Assembly: GCA_934086255.1 (NCBI GenBank) | Contig: CAKOIB010000037.1 | Location: 1-12,124, forward strand | Direction of reading: 5' to 3' | DNA: 12,124 nt | Source: an uncultured Bacilli bacterium | GTDB lineage: Bacteria > Bacillota_I > Bacilli_A > RF39 > UBA660 | Shown: piece after piece, positions 1 through 6,371 of the stretch | Numbering within the stretch: position 1 is the first letter of the stretch | How the letters are laid out: every line of letters starts with the position of its first letter | Notes under the pieces: generated by a model | The model's database searches: none | Seen by the model: only the letters and a program-made list of their open reading frames with translations | Told to the model about the DNA's origin: nothing | Translations under genes and position numbers: made by a program

Positions 1-75
1 CCCCAATTCAGTATAAAGCCGAATTAGGGTTCTAAAAATTCTTTTTTAGTGTCCACTTTTTATTGACTTATTCAA
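1..75 (+). mobile_element. Possible 3' end of an IS3-family insertion sequence
   Basis: The first frame reads PQFSIKPN and then a TAG stop at 25-27. This resembles the usual C-terminal ending (SP-x-Q-F/Y...) of IS3-family OrfB transposases. It is followed at about 52-70 by gtgtccactttttattgac, which looks like the GTGTCCA(A)CTTTTT right-end region of IS150-type elements. A short CTAAAAA/TTTTTTAG inverted repeat at about 34-51 could terminate the transcript. Only eight residues are visible and no left end or target duplication can be seen, so this is a tentative reading from pattern memory. Confidence 0.3.
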
Positions 76-87
76 AAAAATATTTAA

Positions 88-606
88 TTAACTCTTTTTC
101 TTTTTACTAAAACTAACATCATTAACAAAATCCTTCCTACTTTGATAAGACTGATTCCTTTTAAGAGCAGTCTTCGTAACCCTTTCCTCCTCAATATAAC
201 CAAATCTATCTTTTAAAGACTTATCAATAACAAGCATCAAAGAAGTATCAATTATAAACCTATCATTCTCAAGCCAACAATGTCCACCGAGTTCCTCAGC
301 ATTCCTTGTCCCCTTAATAAGAGGAAGTACTCCAGATACTATATCAACATCATTATAAGAATAACTAAGCTGTCTACTTGCTCCAACACAATTACCAATA
401 TTAAAACCCATAAGAAACATATCAATAAACTCCTTCATCCTATCATCATAAGAAACAAAGTTTTGACTATTAATTTTATTAAACTCTAAATCACCAAAAA
501 ACCTAATCAAATTATTATCAAATCCATAAGAAATCAATTCTTTAAAATCACTTTTACTATTATATAAATCCCAAAACAAATCAAAAGCCTTAATACTTGT
601 ATCCAT
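88..606 (-). CDS. Small transglutaminase-fold (papain-like) protein
   Basis: A 172-residue soluble protein without signal peptide or membrane segment. Three spaced motifs recall the transglutaminase-like cysteine fold: GNCVGAS with Cys73, GHCWLE with His109, and FIIDTS with Asp120. The H-x-W-h-E ... h-h-D-T/P spacing is the typical His-Asp part of that catalytic triad. Known members act as cysteine proteases, amidases or crosslinking enzymes, and the substrate cannot be read from sequence. The ATG at 604-606 is preceded by a good AGGTGA site that overlaps the TAG stop of the upstream nuclease, with 7 nt between the genes, so translation is probably coupled. The C-terminal 40 residues are very basic and end KKKKS. 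A degenerate, non-enzymatic member is possible. The fold call is moderate and the product is otherwise unrecognised. Confidence 0.6.
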   Translation of the reverse strand: MDTSIKAFDLFWDLYNSKSDFKELISYGFDNNLIRFFGDLEFNKINSQNFVSYDDRMKEFIDMFLMGFNIGNCVGASRQLSYSYNDVDIVSGVLPLIKGTRNAEELGGHCWLENDRFIIDTSLMLVIDKSLKDRFGYIEEERVTKTALKRNQSYQSRKDFVNDVSFSKKKKS

Positions 607-613
607 ACTTCAC

Positions 614-1327
614 CTACTTAATCTTTTTACTATCACCAGTTTTATAATCTATTTCAATACCATCTTGAACATTATATAAATAAACATTAAACTTAATACC
701 CTTACCAGAATCCTCAATAGAATAAGCCTCCATAACAACACCACTTGCAAGTAAATTATCACCATCATATATCGGAGTCACTCTATATAAAACATGATTA
801 TTAGTCTCTTTTATATAAGATGCAACTTTATTTTCAAACTCTAACATACTAACACTATTCATATACCTAGTACAAGTAATTAAGTTCTTAACATTAGCAT
901 TTTGCCCAGTAAGTTGATACCCAATCAAATGACACCTATTATATAAATACTTCCCATCTATATTATCATACTTAATAGTATGCCATCCACTAGGTTTAAC
1001 CATACCAATACTACCTCTTTTTTCAGTAGGCATTAAATCCTTACCAATATTAGCATAAGCATAACCACATCTACCAAGAGAGTCCAAATTACTATAAAAT
1101 TGAAAAGACTTACTATTAATATCCTCTAAATCAAAATTAGGAACATTATTATTAAGATAAACATAATCCTTACCACTATAAGAAGGAATATCCTCCAAAG
1201 TATACGAAATAACCTTATCATCATCAATAAACTCTTTTATATCATCTTGATAATAATAACCAAAAAAACACATTAATATTAAAGTAGTCACTAAAAAAGG
1301 ACTAGTTTTCTTTTTTCTTTTTCTCAT
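614..1327 (-). CDS. Membrane-anchored DNA/RNA non-specific endonuclease (EndA/NucA-like)
   Basis: A 237-residue protein with a basic N-terminus (MRKRKKK) and one hydrophobic segment at about residues 10-26, which should act as a signal anchor with the rest outside the cell. The beta-beta-alpha-metal nuclease core is clear. NRCHLIGYQLTG at 130-141 replaces the classical DRGH motif and keeps the general-base His133. NLITCTRYMN ends with Asn157, the expected Mg2+ ligand, and Glu165 in FENKV matches the conserved Glu of EndA. VLYRVTPIYDG and a YNVQDGIEIDYKTGDS end are typical of the Firmicutes NRCH subfamily. Such enzymes degrade extracellular DNA and RNA for nutrient scavenging or DNA entry. The ATG has a GAGG site 6 nt upstream. 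It heads the operon with the transglutaminase-fold gene. Three 11-bp repeats lie upstream and may be an operator. Confidence 0.9.
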   Translation of the reverse strand: MRKRKKKTSPFLVTTLILMCFFGYYYQDDIKEFIDDDKVISYTLEDIPSYSGKDYVYLNNNVPNFDLEDINSKSFQFYSNLDSLGRCGYAYANIGKDLMPTEKRGSIGMVKPSGWHTIKYDNIDGKYLYNRCHLIGYQLTGQNANVKNLITCTRYMNSVSMLEFENKVASYIKETNNHVLYRVTPIYDGDNLLASGVVMEAYSIEDSGKGIKFNVYLYNVQDGIEIDYKTGDSKKIK

Positions 1328-1350
1328 AAATACCTCACTAAATTATAAAT

Positions 1351-1358
1351 ATTATATA
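1351..1358 (-). promoter_or_regulatory. Probable -10 region of the nuclease operon
   Basis: On the minus strand the sequence reads TTTGGTATATAAT about 24 nt before the nuclease ATG. Either TATAAT (1351-1356) or the TG-preceded TATATA (1353-1358, an extended -10) could serve. No convincing -35 lies 16-18 nt upstream, so an activator or the extended -10 may be needed. Confidence 0.4.
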
Positions 1359-1392
1359 CCAAATTAAATATTTAGTCTTCTCAAAAACAATT

Positions 1393-1425
1393 TCGGCTTA
1401 TTTTCGGTTTATTCTCGGCTTATTT
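1393..1425. repeat. Three tandem 11-bp direct repeats, possible operator
   Basis: Three units in perfect 11-bp register: TCGGCTTATTT (1393-1403), TCGGTTTATTC (1404-1414) and TCGGCTTATTT (1415-1425). Units one and three are identical and the middle one differs at two positions. The array lies about 65-98 bp upstream of the nuclease start, just beyond the expected -35 region. It is about 190 bp from rnhC. An 11-bp direct repeat matches one helical turn, the geometry bound by OmpR/PhoB-type response regulators. That it is a protein binding site is inferred. Confidence 0.5.
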
Positions 1426-1567
1426 TATAATTTTCTCCATCATTAGAGTATTAAAGAATTACTCACATACTGATTCTTAATCACCAATAACTTCTATTGT
1501 CTTTTCTTTATTTTGCTTTTTCAATACAAATACATTATACCAAAAATTAACACCAAATCAAAACTTC
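1426..1567. other. Rest of the divergent nuclease/rnhC intergenic region
   Basis: AT-rich sequence with no coding frame I can support. It contains a second, weaker plus-strand promoter candidate, TTGCTT (1513-1518), 17 nt, TATACC (1536-1541), which would give rnhC a normal-length leader. An imperfect inverted repeat (TTAAaGAAT / ATTCTTAA, about 1450-1480) is too weak to call. Confidence 0.35.
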
Positions 1568-1596
1568 TTTACAAAAATAACACTTTCTAGTACAAT
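1568..1596 (+). promoter_or_regulatory. rnhC promoter
   Basis: TTTACA (1568-1573), a 17-nt spacer and TACAAT (1591-1596) give a near-consensus sigma-A type promoter. Transcription would start near 1603, leaving a leader of only about 10 nt whose first bases are the ribosome binding site. Confidence 0.6.
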
Positions 1597-1612
1597 TAAC
1601 TTGGTGATACAA

Positions 1613-2518
1613 ATGAACGTTGTAATAAAAGTAGATGAACAAACAAAAGAAAAAATGATTGAATATTATAAAGATAAACTAAGAGATAAAACTCCTCCAT
1701 ATGCAATATTCCAAGCACAAGATATGGATACAATAGTAACAATGTACACTTCTGGAAAAGTAATGTTTCAAGGATTAAGTGCAGATATAGATGCAAACAT
1801 GTGGACTGAGTTAAAAGAAAACACCAATAACAAAGAACAAGAACAAGATAAAGAAAAATACATGTACTGCTCCTCTATTGGATCAGACGAAGTAGGAACA
1901 GGTGATTACTTTGGACCAATCGTAGTAACTGCATCATATGTAAACATTAAAGACATAGACTATTTAAAATCAATCAAAGTAGCAGACTCTAAAAAACTAA
2001 CAGATGACAAAATAAGAAAAATAGCACCTGAAATAATCAAAAAAATAAAATATAAAAGCTTAATACTAACTAACAAAGAATACAACGAAAAACATAGCGA
2101 AGATATTAACATGAACAAAATAAAAGCAATAATGCATAATAACGTCCTATACAATCTAAAAAATGAAATAAAAGATGAATTAGACTATATCATAATAGAC
2201 GAATTCACAAAAGAAAAAAAATACTATGAATACATATCAGAAATACCAAATAAACTAACCAATATAACATTCATGACCAAAGCTGAAGACAAAAACTTAG
2301 CAGTAGCATGCTCATCAATAATAAGCAGATACATCTTTTTAGAAGAATTCGATAAAATATGTGACAAATACCACCTACCACTACCTAAAGGTGCAGGACC
2401 AGAAGTAGATAAAATAGGACAAGAACTAGTAGAAAAATATGGAAAAGAAGTCCTAAAAGATGTTGCAAAACTTAACTTTTCAAATACATCAAGAGTCCTA
2501 AGAACTAAAATAATTTAA
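1613..2518 (+). CDS. rnhC: Ribonuclease HIII
   Basis: Cleaves the RNA strand of RNA-DNA hybrids in the cytoplasm, removing R-loops and primer remnants. I place the start at ATG 1613, giving 301 residues, because GGTGAT at 1603-1608 is a ribosome binding site correctly spaced for it; an in-frame TTG at 1601 would lie in front of that site. Residues 1-70 form the TBP-like N-terminal substrate-binding domain characteristic of RNase HIII. The catalytic domain starts at GSDEVGTGDYFGP (Asp92, Glu93), followed by DSKKL at 125-129, IIIDEF with Asp196 and AEDKNLAVACSSIISR with Asp226. These four acidic residues match the DEDD set of the Geobacillus enzyme with almost the same spacing. Length is normal for the family. 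It is the only plus-strand gene here and converges on the 2549-3454 gene. Confidence 0.96.
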   Translation: MNVVIKVDEQTKEKMIEYYKDKLRDKTPPYAIFQAQDMDTIVTMYTSGKVMFQGLSADIDANMWTELKENTNNKEQEQDKEKYMYCSSIGSDEVGTGDYFGPIVVTASYVNIKDIDYLKSIKVADSKKLTDDKIRKIAPEIIKKIKYKSLILTNKEYNEKHSEDINMNKIKAIMHNNVLYNLKNEIKDELDYIIIDEFTKEKKYYEYISEIPNKLTNITFMTKAEDKNLAVACSSIISRYIFLEEFDKICDKYHLPLPKGAGPEVDKIGQELVEKYGKEVLKDVAKLNFSNTSRVLRTKII

Positions 2519-2550
2519 GACAGTATGAAAAACACATACTGTCTTTTCTT
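2517..2550. terminator. Bidirectional Rho-independent terminator of rnhC and the convergent gene
   Basis: GACAGTATG (2519-2527), a 7-nt loop and CATACTGTC (2535-2543) form a perfect 9-bp stem, extendable by two A-T pairs. It begins directly after the rnhC stop codon. A plus-strand tail of TTTTCTT follows. On the minus strand the same stem lies 5 nt after the stop of the opposing gene but is followed by a weaker TTAAATTATTTT tail. Confidence 0.9.
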
Positions 2551-3454
2551 ATAAAAACTTAAGCTCTTCATGAGTATAATCAGTACACTTACAAACAATA
2601 TTTGAAGAAACACCATAAGACAAAAGCCTCTTAGCAATACTTTTCTTAGCCTCAAAAAGACCCTCTTCCATACCTTCATAATAACCATCATCTCTAGAAC
2701 TTTTAATTTCATTTAAATACTCTTTTTCTTCATAAACAACCCTATCATAAGCAAGAGATATTTCATTTTGACTAGCTTCTTTAGCACAACTAACATACTC
2801 TTTAAAAATAGATTTGTCACATATTCTAGAAAGAACACTATCACTTGTTTCATTAAATACTAACAAAGCCTTTTCCCAACGAGTAAGAAACGAAAAATTA
2901 TAACACTTCTCTCTAATAACAGGTAAATAAATATTAATAAACTCAATAGAATCATTTCCACAATAAGTATCTCCATCTTTCATAGTACACTTATTAATAG
3001 ACTTAAAATTACCAGAAAAAGAATAATTATTCAAATTAATCAAAACAAGCCTATCAATATTATAAATAGATTTATTACTTAGTCCCATACCAAACTTCAA
3101 AGTAGAAAACACAATATTATTCTCAGTATCCCTACTGTTCTCACAAACACCTATTTCAATACCTACTACTTCTTTATTAATTCTACAAATAAAATCAACC
3201 TCTCCATTAGAGTCTTCACTCTTCCTAAAGACAATCTTATTCTTAATAAACCTAATACTATTAAAAACTTCATCATACTTAGCACTAAGTAAACTAGAAA
3301 TAAAATAACAAATAAACTGCTTTCTAGATTCATTATTAAGCATTACATTAAACATAAAATCAGAAATAATAGGTATTTTATAACCATCTCTTCTCTCATC
3401 AAGTCTATAAGACAAATTCTTAATATCAGGTTTATTATAAGTATTACTTCTCAC
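2549..3454 (-). CDS. PD-(D/E)XK nuclease family protein, Rpn/transposase-like (PDDEXK_2)
   Basis: A 301-residue soluble protein that matches the Rpn-like group often named PD-(D/E)XK nuclease family transposase. It has an N-terminal ISDFMFNVMLNN segment at 30-41. A core hairpin, EVDFICRINKEVVGIEIGV, carries Asp87 and Glu100. LVLINLNNYSF follows at 136-146. The tail at 258-301 (YYEGMEEGLFEAKKSIAKRLLSYG, then an I..CT..T.EEL.FL helix) is the common C-terminal signature. The usual E-x-Q/K of the active site reads E-I-G here (Gly102), so catalysis may be impaired. Related Rpn proteins are DNA endonucleases that raise RecA-independent recombination, and many homologues are multicopy in gut Firmicutes. 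Translation starts at a GTG (3452-3454) behind a full AGGAGGTGAT site. It stands alone with its own promoter and terminator. Confidence 0.75.
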   Translation of the reverse strand: MRSNTYNKPDIKNLSYRLDERRDGYKIPIISDFMFNVMLNNESRKQFICYFISSLLSAKYDEVFNSIRFIKNKIVFRKSEDSNGEVDFICRINKEVVGIEIGVCENSRDTENNIVFSTLKFGMGLSNKSIYNIDRLVLINLNNYSFSGNFKSINKCTMKDGDTYCGNDSIEFINIYLPVIREKCYNFSFLTRWEKALLVFNETSDSVLSRICDKSIFKEYVSCAKEASQNEISLAYDRVVYEEKEYLNEIKSSRDDGYYEGMEEGLFEAKKSIAKRLLSYGVSSNIVCKCTDYTHEELKFL

Positions 3455-3457
3455 TAT

Positions 3458-3467
3458 ATCACCTCCT
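3458..3467 (-). promoter_or_regulatory. Full-consensus ribosome binding site deciding a GTG start
   Basis: The minus strand reads AGGAGGTGAT, ten bases complementary to the 16S rRNA 3' end, three bases before the GTG at 3452-3454. It fixes the start of the PD-(D/E)XK gene. Confidence 0.85.
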
Positions 3468-3474
3468 CAAACTA

Positions 3475-3503
3475 AATATAAAACAACTAAAAACACTTGT
3501 AAA
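3475..3503 (-). promoter_or_regulatory. Promoter of the PD-(D/E)XK gene
   Basis: On the minus strand TTTACA (3498-3503), a 17-nt spacer and TATATT (3475-3480). The expected transcript start near 3468 abuts the ribosome binding site, so the leader would be very short, as at rnhC. Confidence 0.6.
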
Positions 3504-3527
3504 ATCACACTCTATAAAAATTAAAAC

Positions 3528-3571
3528 AAAAAAAGATACCAAATCTTAAAATTGCTCTAAGACAATTTTAA
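3528..3571 (-). terminator. Possible parC terminator
   Basis: TTAAAATTG (3546-3554) and CAATTTTAA (3563-3571) form a 9-bp AT-rich stem with an 8-nt loop. On the minus strand a run of seven T follows about 11 nt later (3528-3534). Closer to the parC stop there is also a weak hairpin, GTTTG/CAAAC at 3619-3633, followed by AAATTTT. Either could end the parC transcript, and neither is strong. Confidence 0.35.
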
Positions 3572-3650
3572 AAATTGATATCCAAAATACTCATCAACAA
3601 GTAAAATTCATAAAATTTGTTTGCTTTACAAACGTTTACATAAATTGACA

Positions 3651-6215
3651 CTAATTAATAATATCATCAATCTTCTTTAATTCATCATCTATTTCAAGAA
3701 GTGACATTTGATGCCCCTGTTCTCTAATAACTACTTCTCTTTTAGGGCTCTCATCAATATCATCCTCTAAAACTTCATCTTTATCATTACTAGAAATATC
3801 TTTATCTATATCTATATCTTTTTCCAAGTCTTTTACCATAAACACATCAAGAACCTCTGATGATGAAATACTTGAACCTGTTTGATACCTATCACAAATA
3901 TTAAGCTCAGTACTCTTTATTACATTAATACCAGAAACACTCTTAATACCAAAACTACACTTATCATTAACAAAAACCTTTATAACACGATAAGGATTAG
4001 TTTTAACTTCCCTAAGAATCATAAGACCACGTCTTGCACGAGTACCCTTTTCAAACTCACTAAGTTTAACCCTTTTAGCAGTACTTTTATCAGTAAATAC
4101 AGATACATATAACATATCATCATCAAAATTAACACTAGATACTACATAATCATCCTTTAAAGCAATAGCCTTAACACCACTTGACTTAATACCAGAAGAA
4201 GGCACTTCACTGACATCAAACCATAAACTATAACACTTATTAGTGGCCACTAAAATATTATTGTAAACTGATAAGAACACACTAACAACTTCATCATTAT
4301 CTTTTAACTTCATACAAGAAATTGGTTTAGAATAACGACTAACCTTAAACTCTTCTAATGAAGTCTTCTTAATCATTCCATTCTTACTAGTTAAAACAAC
4401 ATCTAATCTCTTATTAAAATCACTTACAGCAATAGCATCAACTACCATTTCATTTTCTTCTAATTTAATAATATTACTAAGATGTTTTCCAAGTTGTTTC
4501 CACTTAATATCAGGTATTTCATGAACAGGTAAATATATATAATTACCAAGATTAGTAAATATAAGCAAAGTATCAAGTGTATTCTGCTCATAAAGACCAA
4601 TAACATAATCATTTTCCTTAAGAAGAGGATCCTCAGTATTAGCAAGATAACCCCTCTTACTAGTTCTTTTTACATAACCATCCTTAGTTATTAAAACAAC
4701 CACATCCTCCTTAGGAATCATTGCTTCCATATCTATTTTTATTTCTATTTCTTCATCCACTATCTCAGTCTTACGAGGAATATCATACTCTTTCTTAATC
4801 TTTCTAAGTTCTTCTTTCATAACACTTTTCAAAGCATCTTCTTCATTAACAATCTTTGTAAGTCCTTCGATTATTAACTTAAGATTAGCAAGCTCTTCTT
4901 CAAGTAAAGCAATATCAGTATTAGTAAGTCTATAAAGTTGTAACACCACAATAGCTTCAGCCTGTTCAATAGTAAAACCAAACTCTTTAACCAAGTTATC
5001 TTTAGCATCACCCTTATTCTTACTTCTACGAATACAAGAAATAACCTCATCCAAAATAGAAATAGCCTTAATTAATCCTTCAACAATATGATATCTTTTC
5101 TTAGCATGTTCTAAATCAAACTTAGTTCTAGCAAGAATAACACTTCTCAAATGATCAATATAAGCATCTAAAATATCCATCAAAGAAAGAAGCTTAGGTC
5201 TTCTTCTGACAATTGCAATCATATTATAATTATAAGAAGCTTGAAGATCAGTATTCTTATATAAATAATTAAGAATTAACTCCTTATTAGCATCCTTTTT
5301 TATATCAATAGCAATTCTAAGTCCATCCTTATCAGACTCATCCCTTACCTCAACAATACCATCAATCTTTTTATCAATTCTAATCTCATCTATTTTTCTT
5401 ACTATATTAGTCTTTAAAACTTCATAAGGTATTTCAGTAACCACTAATGTAGTCTTACCTTTTTCTTTTTCTTCAACTACTTTAGAACGTACAATTACCT
5501 TACCCTTCCCAGTAGTAAGAGCATTATAAATACCCTTTTTATCAAAAACAATACCACCAGTTGGAAAATCAGGACCTTTTACTATATCAAGTAAAGTCTC
5601 AATTCTACAATTAGGACTATCTATCCTCTTAATAGTAGCATCAATTACTTCACCTAAATTATGTGGTGGTATATTAGTAGCATAACCAGCACTTATACCA
5701 GTAGTACCATTAACAAGTAAATTAGGAAACTTCGCTGGAAGCACAGTAGGTTCCATAATTGTATCATCAAAGTTCGGAGCAAATAATACTGTATTTTTAT
5801 CAATATCCTTTAAAAGTTCATTAGATATTTTAGAAAGACGCGCTTCAGTATAACGGTATGCCGCAGGACTATCACCATCAATTGATCCGTTATTACCATG
5901 CATATCAATATAAGGATTTTTCATCTTCCAATCCTGAGACATTCTAACCATTGCATCATATATAGAACTATCACCATGTGGATGGAAGGAACCTATTACA
6001 TCCCCAACAGTTTTTGCACTCTTTCTATATGGTTTATCATATGTGTTTTTACCAATATACATAGCATAAAGTATTCTTCTTTGTACAGGTTTTAAACCAT
6101 CACGAACATCTGGAATAGCACGATCTTGAATAATATATTTAGAATATCTACCAAAACGTTCTCCCATTATCTCTTCTAAAGAATAATCATATATTTTCTC
6201 AATTATATTTTTCAT
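3651..6215 (-). CDS. parC: DNA topoisomerase IV subunit A
   Basis: Full-length 854-residue type IIA topoisomerase subunit that forms the DNA-cleaving A subunit and pairs with ParE to decatenate daughter chromosomes. The N-terminal winged-helix region begins RYSKYIIQDRAIPDVRDGLK. KPVQRRILYAM and KSAKTVGDVIGSFHPHGDSS follow. The catalytic tyrosine is Tyr122 in RYTEARLS. The quinolone-region residues are wild type (Ser83, Asp87). HGNNGSIDGD and the KPYRKSAKTVG context favour ParC over GyrA. A coiled-coil/tower region covers about 340-490 and a beta-pinwheel C-terminal domain about 495-780. An acidic tail ends QMSLLEIDDELKK. The ATG at 6213-6215 has a GGATGTGAT site. parE, normally adjacent in Firmicutes, is not seen upstream; the gene has its own promoter directly behind a terminator-like palindrome. 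Confidence 0.96.
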   Translation of the reverse strand: MKNIIEKIYDYSLEEIMGERFGRYSKYIIQDRAIPDVRDGLKPVQRRILYAMYIGKNTYDKPYRKSAKTVGDVIGSFHPHGDSSIYDAMVRMSQDWKMKNPYIDMHGNNGSIDGDSPAAYRYTEARLSKISNELLKDIDKNTVLFAPNFDDTIMEPTVLPAKFPNLLVNGTTGISAGYATNIPPHNLGEVIDATIKRIDSPNCRIETLLDIVKGPDFPTGGIVFDKKGIYNALTTGKGKVIVRSKVVEEKEKGKTTLVVTEIPYEVLKTNIVRKIDEIRIDKKIDGIVEVRDESDKDGLRIAIDIKKDANKELILNYLYKNTDLQASYNYNMIAIVRRRPKLLSLMDILDAYIDHLRSVILARTKFDLEHAKKRYHIVEGLIKAISILDEVISCIRRSKNKGDAKDNLVKEFGFTIEQAEAIVVLQLYRLTNTDIALLEEELANLKLIIEGLTKIVNEEDALKSVMKEELRKIKKEYDIPRKTEIVDEEIEIKIDMEAMIPKEDVVVLITKDGYVKRTSKRGYLANTEDPLLKENDYVIGLYEQNTLDTLLIFTNLGNYIYLPVHEIPDIKWKQLGKHLSNIIKLEENEMVVDAIAVSDFNKRLDVVLTSKNGMIKKTSLEEFKVSRYSKPISCMKLKDNDEVVSVFLSVYNNILVATNKCYSLWFDVSEVPSSGIKSSGVKAIALKDDYVVSSVNFDDDMLYVSVFTDKSTAKRVKLSEFEKGTRARRGLMILREVKTNPYRVIKVFVNDKCSFGIKSVSGINVIKSTELNICDRYQTGSSISSSEVLDVFMVKDLEKDIDIDKDISSNDKDEVLEDDIDESPKREVVIREQGHQMSLLEIDDELKKIDDIIN

Positions 6216-6233
6216 GTAATCACATCCATATAT

Positions 6234-6263
6234 ATTATAAACGAAAAAAGGTCAACTTTACAA
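6234..6263 (-). promoter_or_regulatory. parC promoter
   Basis: TATAAT (6234-6239) with TTGTAA (6258-6263) at 18 nt on the minus strand. The -35 lies across the edge and loop of the GTCAACTT palindrome, so the palindrome could also act as an operator. Confidence 0.5.
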
Positions 6264-6272
6264 GAAGTTGAC
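6244..6272 (-). terminator. Terminator-like palindrome upstream of parC
   Basis: GTCAACTT (6251-6258) and AAGTTGAC (6265-6272) form a perfect 8-bp stem with a 6-nt loop. On the minus strand it is followed by C and then six T (6244-6249), a good intrinsic terminator. It would end transcripts coming from the 6372-7184 gene, about 100 bp downstream of its stop. It shares bases with the parC -35 and with a plus-strand TTGACA, so an operator role is an alternative. Confidence 0.6.
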
Positions 6273-6279
6273 AAAGTAT

Positions 6280-6310
6280 TTGACAAAAACTAGAAGAAGT
6301 AAAGTATAAT
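6280..6310 (+). promoter_or_regulatory. Orphan plus-strand promoter with perfect hexamers
   Basis: TTGACA (6280-6285) and TATAAT (6305-6310) are both exact consensus but separated by 19 nt. A further TTGACA lies at 6268-6273. No plus-strand gene follows, so a transcript would run antisense into the 6372-7184 gene. It may be the leftover promoter of a gene displaced by the island, or a small or antisense RNA. Confidence 0.4.
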
Positions 6311-6320
6311 ATTAGATAAT

Positions 6321-6358
6321 TGGCACACGGACTTCTCACTTAATGAGTTCAGTTACCA
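6321..6358. other. Imperfect 38-bp dyad at the island edge, possible recombination scar
   Basis: The half-sites TGGCACACGGACTTCTCAC and, on the other strand, TGGTAACTGAACTCATTAA agree at 10 of 19 positions around a centre near 6339/6340. Large serine recombinases use imperfect dyads of roughly this size as attachment sites. The site sits where base composition changes and about 0.9 kb from a serine recombinase remnant. No second copy is in the window. Confidence 0.2.
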
Positions 6359-6371
6359 TTAGCAATAATTA

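Noticed and set aside
1601..1612. TTG or GTG start for rnhC upstream of ATG 1613
   Set aside because: These codons lie in or in front of the GGTGAT ribosome binding site that is correctly spaced for ATG 1613.
3882..6095. Plus-strand frames opposite parC
   Set aside because: Short, low-complexity shadows of the parC coding sequence with no ribosome binding sites.
6315..6371. tRNA, T-box or known riboswitch downstream of the orphan promoter
   Set aside because: No cloverleaf, no T-box GGGTGG-type antiterminator and no riboswitch core that I recognise.
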